From an uncultured Oscillospiraceae bacterium (lineage in GTDB: Bacteria; Bacillota; Clostridia; Oscillospirales; Oscillospiraceae), in contig CALWXY010000125.1 of assembly GCA_944385595.1 (NCBI GenBank), forward strand, positions 1 to 8,515: a DNA stretch of 8,515 nt, given 5' to 3'. This document shows, piece by piece, positions 7,507 through 8,515 of the stretch. The notes under the pieces were generated by a model. It had not been told where the DNA came from and made no database searches. It was given only the letters and a program-made list of their open reading frames with translations. Both the position numbers and the translations under genes were made by a program. The stretch's first letter is position 1; each line of letters begins with the position of its first letter.

Positions 7507-7750
7507 GGGGCCTTGGGGCCCCGCACTTTATTTATCCAATTTCCGGTCGTTTTCTGACTGCGTCTATATAGTAACTCTCTACTTTTAATACGCTCATGTT
7601 GTTTTATACAAGTACGTGGAGCTTTGCTCCGCATGACCCACAGGACAATGCCTGCGCTATAAAATTTAAGCCCGCATTTGGGCTGAACATGAGTCGCGCT
7701 CGCTGAGCGCATGGCTGCCGGCCCGGACTCCCCCCTTTTTTTACAGCCGG
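7507..7750 (-). ncRNA. Candidate structured RNA or long structured 5' leader of the lipoprotein gene
   Basis: Several inverted repeats lie in this gene-free stretch. The outer stem is CTCATGTT (7593-7600) with AACATGAG (7686-7693), 8 bp. Nested inside are TTTTATA (7602-7608) with TATAAAA (7658-7664), GGAGC (7618-7622) with GCTCC (7626-7630), CAGG (7641-7644) with CCTG (7651-7654), and AGCCC (7669-7673) with GGGCT (7680-7684). Outside are GCGCTC (7696-7701) with GAGCGC (7705-7710), CCCGG (7722-7726) with CCGGG (7747-7751), and GGGGCC (7507-7512) with GGCCCC (7517-7522). The minus strand is favoured because a good minus promoter lies directly at 7756-7783. Some outer pairs are G-T wobbles valid only on the plus strand, so the strand is not certain. 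I do not recognise the family; 4.5S/SRP, RNase P and tmRNA core motifs are absent. No U-run follows the last hairpin, so it could run on into the lipoprotein mRNA. Confidence 0.42.
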
Positions 7751-7755
7751 GTTTG

Positions 7756-7783
7756 ATTATATCAGATTCGCGCGCGATTGCAA
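7756..7783 (-). promoter_or_regulatory. Minus-strand extended -10 promoter
   Basis: Read on the minus strand: -35 TTGCAA (7778-7783, 4 of 6 to consensus), 16-base spacer, -10 TATAAT (7756-7761) preceded by TGA, an extended -10. The predicted start is near 7749, which places the inverted-repeat region in the transcript and gives the lipoprotein gene a leader of roughly 315 bases. Confidence 0.65.
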
Positions 7784-7792
7784 CAGCCAATG

Positions 7793-7821
7793 TTGATTTG
7801 CGCCATCAAATGCTGTATAAT
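7793..7821 (+). promoter_or_regulatory. Promoter of the zinc-ribbon membrane protein gene
   Basis: TTGATT (7793-7798), 17-base spacer, TATAAT (7816-7821), a near-consensus housekeeping promoter with predicted start near 7828. An inverted repeat TTGAT/ATCAA (7793-7797 and 7805-7809) covers the -35 box and could be an operator, though arms of five bases can arise by chance. The -35 boxes of this and the minus-strand promoter are only nine bases apart. Confidence 0.8.
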
Positions 7822-7850
7822 TTATTCAGTCTCTCAGCAGGAGGTTTTGT

Positions 7851-8234
7851 ATGAAAAGTGTAAAGCCCGGCCGCGGCCCCTCAATGATGGGCGGCATCTC
7901 GTCGGTATTCGCCGTCATCTTCGGCATTATCTGGACTTTTTTCGCCGCCAGCATGGGCGCGCCGTTTTTCTTCCCGCTCTTCGGCGTCGTCTTTATAATA
8001 ATGGGCATAGTCCAGGCGGTTTACAACTTCAAAAACGCCACCTCAAAGAACCGCTACTCCTCATTCGACATAGTCGACAGCAGCGAGGAAGCAGACCCCT
8101 GGAACGAGCGCTTCGCCAGCTCTGAGAGTCCCCAGCCGCCGCGCGGCGGCGAATTCCGCTTCTGCCCCTACTGCGGCGAAAAGCTCGGCGAGGGCTTTGA
8201 GTTCTGCCCCAAATGCGGCAAAAAATTGCCCTAA
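7851..8234 (+). CDS. Small membrane protein with C-terminal zinc ribbon
   Basis: A 127-residue protein. Two hydrophobic helices (about 12-34 and 37-57) form a hairpin, followed by a polar, acidic stretch (about 65-100). A C-terminal zinc ribbon then has two CxxC knuckles: C105/C108 in FCPYCGEKL and C119/C122 in FCPKCGKKL. The short hydrophilic N-terminus is basic (K2, K5, R8), so both ends probably face the cytosol. Small proteins of this layout are common in Clostridia and have no settled function; the zinc ribbon probably binds protein or keeps the tail folded. The start is set by AGGAGG (7839-7844) six bases before ATG, downstream of a clear promoter. It appears to be a single-gene unit, and no intrinsic terminator is seen before the next promoter 13 bases after its stop. 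Confidence 0.82.
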   Translation: MKSVKPGRGPSMMGGISSVFAVIFGIIWTFFAASMGAPFFFPLFGVVFIIMGIVQAVYNFKNATSKNRYSSFDIVDSSEEADPWNERFASSESPQPPRGGEFRFCPYCGEKLGEGFEFCPKCGKKLP

Positions 8235-8247
8235 ACAATTTCTATGC

Positions 8248-8277
8248 TTGACACCCGACATTATCCTGATATATAAT
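8248..8277 (+). promoter_or_regulatory. Strong promoter of the riboswitch transcript
   Basis: Perfect hexamers TTGACA (8248-8253) and TATAAT (8272-8277) separated by 18 bases. The predicted start, near 8284-8285, falls exactly at the AAAAGGGGAGTAG that opens the aptamer, so promoter and riboswitch form one unit. Confidence 0.88.
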
Positions 8278-8284
8278 TATCTGG

Positions 8285-8374
8285 AAAAGGGGAGTAGTCG
8301 GCGCGCTATTGCGCGTGACATCGCCAACAGCATGGATGTTCCGCATCCTGGCTTTGTCTTAAACGACCAGACCT
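8285..8374 (+). promoter_or_regulatory. yybP-ykoY manganese riboswitch aptamer
   Basis: The conserved opening AAAAGGGGAGTAG (8285-8297) is followed by a hairpin CGCGC/GCGCG (8302-8306 and 8311-8315). Then come the conserved GACATCGCCAAC (8317-8328), a variable hairpin GGATG/CATCC (8334-8338 and 8344-8348), the hallmark CCTGGCTTTGTC (8347-8358), and finally AACGACCAGACC (8362-8373). This order and these segments match the yybP-ykoY family, which binds Mn2+ between two stacked helical legs. GACA (8317-8320) pairs with TGTC (8355-8358) as the base of the second leg. The closing P1 helix looks short here, AGG (8288-8290) with CCT (8372-8374). In Firmicutes these are usually ON switches for Mn2+ export or homeostasis genes. 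Confidence 0.88.
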
Positions 8375-8405
8375 GTGTTCTGTATAAGAGCACAGGTCTT
8401 TTATT
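8369..8405 (+). terminator. Intrinsic terminator, expression platform of the riboswitch
   Basis: A 13-bp stem with one G-T wobble: AGACCTGTGTTCT (8369-8381) pairs with AGAGCACAGGTCT (8387-8399), loop GTATA, then TTTTATT. The first six bases of its 5' arm, AGACCT (8369-8374), also belong to the aptamer's 3' end. Ligand-bound aptamer would therefore hinder the terminator and turn the gene on (inference from overlap). Confidence 0.92.
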
Positions 8406-8430
8406 GTAAATCTTTAGGAGGAGGAGAAAC

Positions 8431-8515
8431 ATGTCACTGTCGTTTGACTTTCTCGTCGAAGGGCTGCTTTCAATCACCGTACCGCAGCTCATCATGTACG
8501 CCGTCGGCGTAATTC
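8431..8515 (+). CDS. N-terminus of a membrane protein, probable sodium-translocating decarboxylase beta subunit, cut by window edge
   Basis: Only 28 residues are visible. The ATG follows a very strong AGGAGGAGGAG (8416-8426) and lies 32 bases beyond the riboswitch terminator stem. The pattern FLVEGLLSIT..QLIMYAVGVI, a short amphipathic segment then the start of a hydrophobic helix, resembles the first residues of OadB/MmdB-type subunits, which couple decarboxylation to Na+ export. It does not resemble the starts of MntP, TerC, UPF0016 or P-type ATPases, the usual genes behind this riboswitch. With so few residues the family is only a probable call; an unrecognised transporter remains possible. 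Confidence 0.5.
   Translation, partial: MSLSFDFLVEGLLSITVPQLIMYAVGVI

Noticed and set aside
7713..7751. Possible plus-strand terminator ending in the seven-T run (7736-7742)
   Set aside because: No stable hairpin abuts the T-run; the available pairs (CCCGG/CCGGG, GGCTG/CAGCC) span across it instead.
7490..7760. SRP RNA, RNase P RNA or tmRNA in the gene-free stretch
   Set aside because: The conserved cores of these RNAs (for example the SRP GGAAGGAAGCAGCC region or the RNase P GAGGAAAGTCC) are absent on both strands.
7494..7790. Open frame of 98 codons on the minus strand in the gene-free stretch
   Set aside because: Its ATG lies upstream of the -10 box of the minus promoter, there is no ribosome binding site, the composition looks random, and the stretch is filled with inverted repeats.
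1..8515. CRISPR array, insertion sequence, phage or defence genes
   Set aside because: No repeat-spacer pattern, transposase, integrase or terminal repeats were seen; composition is even except in the AT-rich intergenic parts.

Overview
The window looks like chromosomal DNA of a GC-rich Clostridia-type Firmicute, probably of the Oscillospiraceae kind. The evidence is a lipoteichoic-acid-synthase-type enzyme, strong AGGAGG ribosome binding sites, sigma-A-type promoters, a lipoprotein signal peptide and a yybP-ykoY manganese riboswitch, together with GC-rich codon use (third positions mostly C or G). The taxon is an inference; no rRNA or marker gene is present.

Bases 1-6549 (+) form one tightly packed operon that enters from the left edge. 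In order it encodes the C-terminal part of a class B penicillin-binding protein, an LTA-synthase-family membrane sulfatase-fold enzyme, an ABC-F ribosome-associated ATPase, a ROK-family sugar kinase, a hotdog-fold thioesterase and a small cysteine-rich protein of 62 residues. After the first 15-base gap, all genes overlap by 4 to 8 bases, so translational coupling is likely. The first two genes build wall polymers outside the membrane, and the rest are cytosolic. A strong symmetric hairpin at 6561-6586 ends the operon and also suits the convergent gene on the other strand.

Bases 6634-7434 (-) encode a lipoprotein with a C39-like papain-fold peptidase domain. Its upstream region, 7435-7850, is a gene-free stretch of about 415 bases. 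It holds a minus-strand extended -10 promoter (7756-7783), a row of nested inverted repeats that could fold into a structured RNA or long leader (about 7507-7750), and a divergent plus-strand promoter (7793-7821) for a small two-helix zinc-ribbon membrane protein (7851-8234).

The right end (8248-8515) is a complete riboswitch unit: promoter TTGACA-18-TATAAT, a yybP-ykoY (Mn2+) aptamer, a 13-bp intrinsic terminator, and a strong Shine-Dalgarno before a gene cut by the window edge. Its first 28 residues resemble the start of the beta subunit of sodium-pumping decarboxylases (OadB/MmdB type) rather than a usual manganese exporter. This unusual pairing and the unassigned structured region at 7507-7750 are the two points most worth following up.
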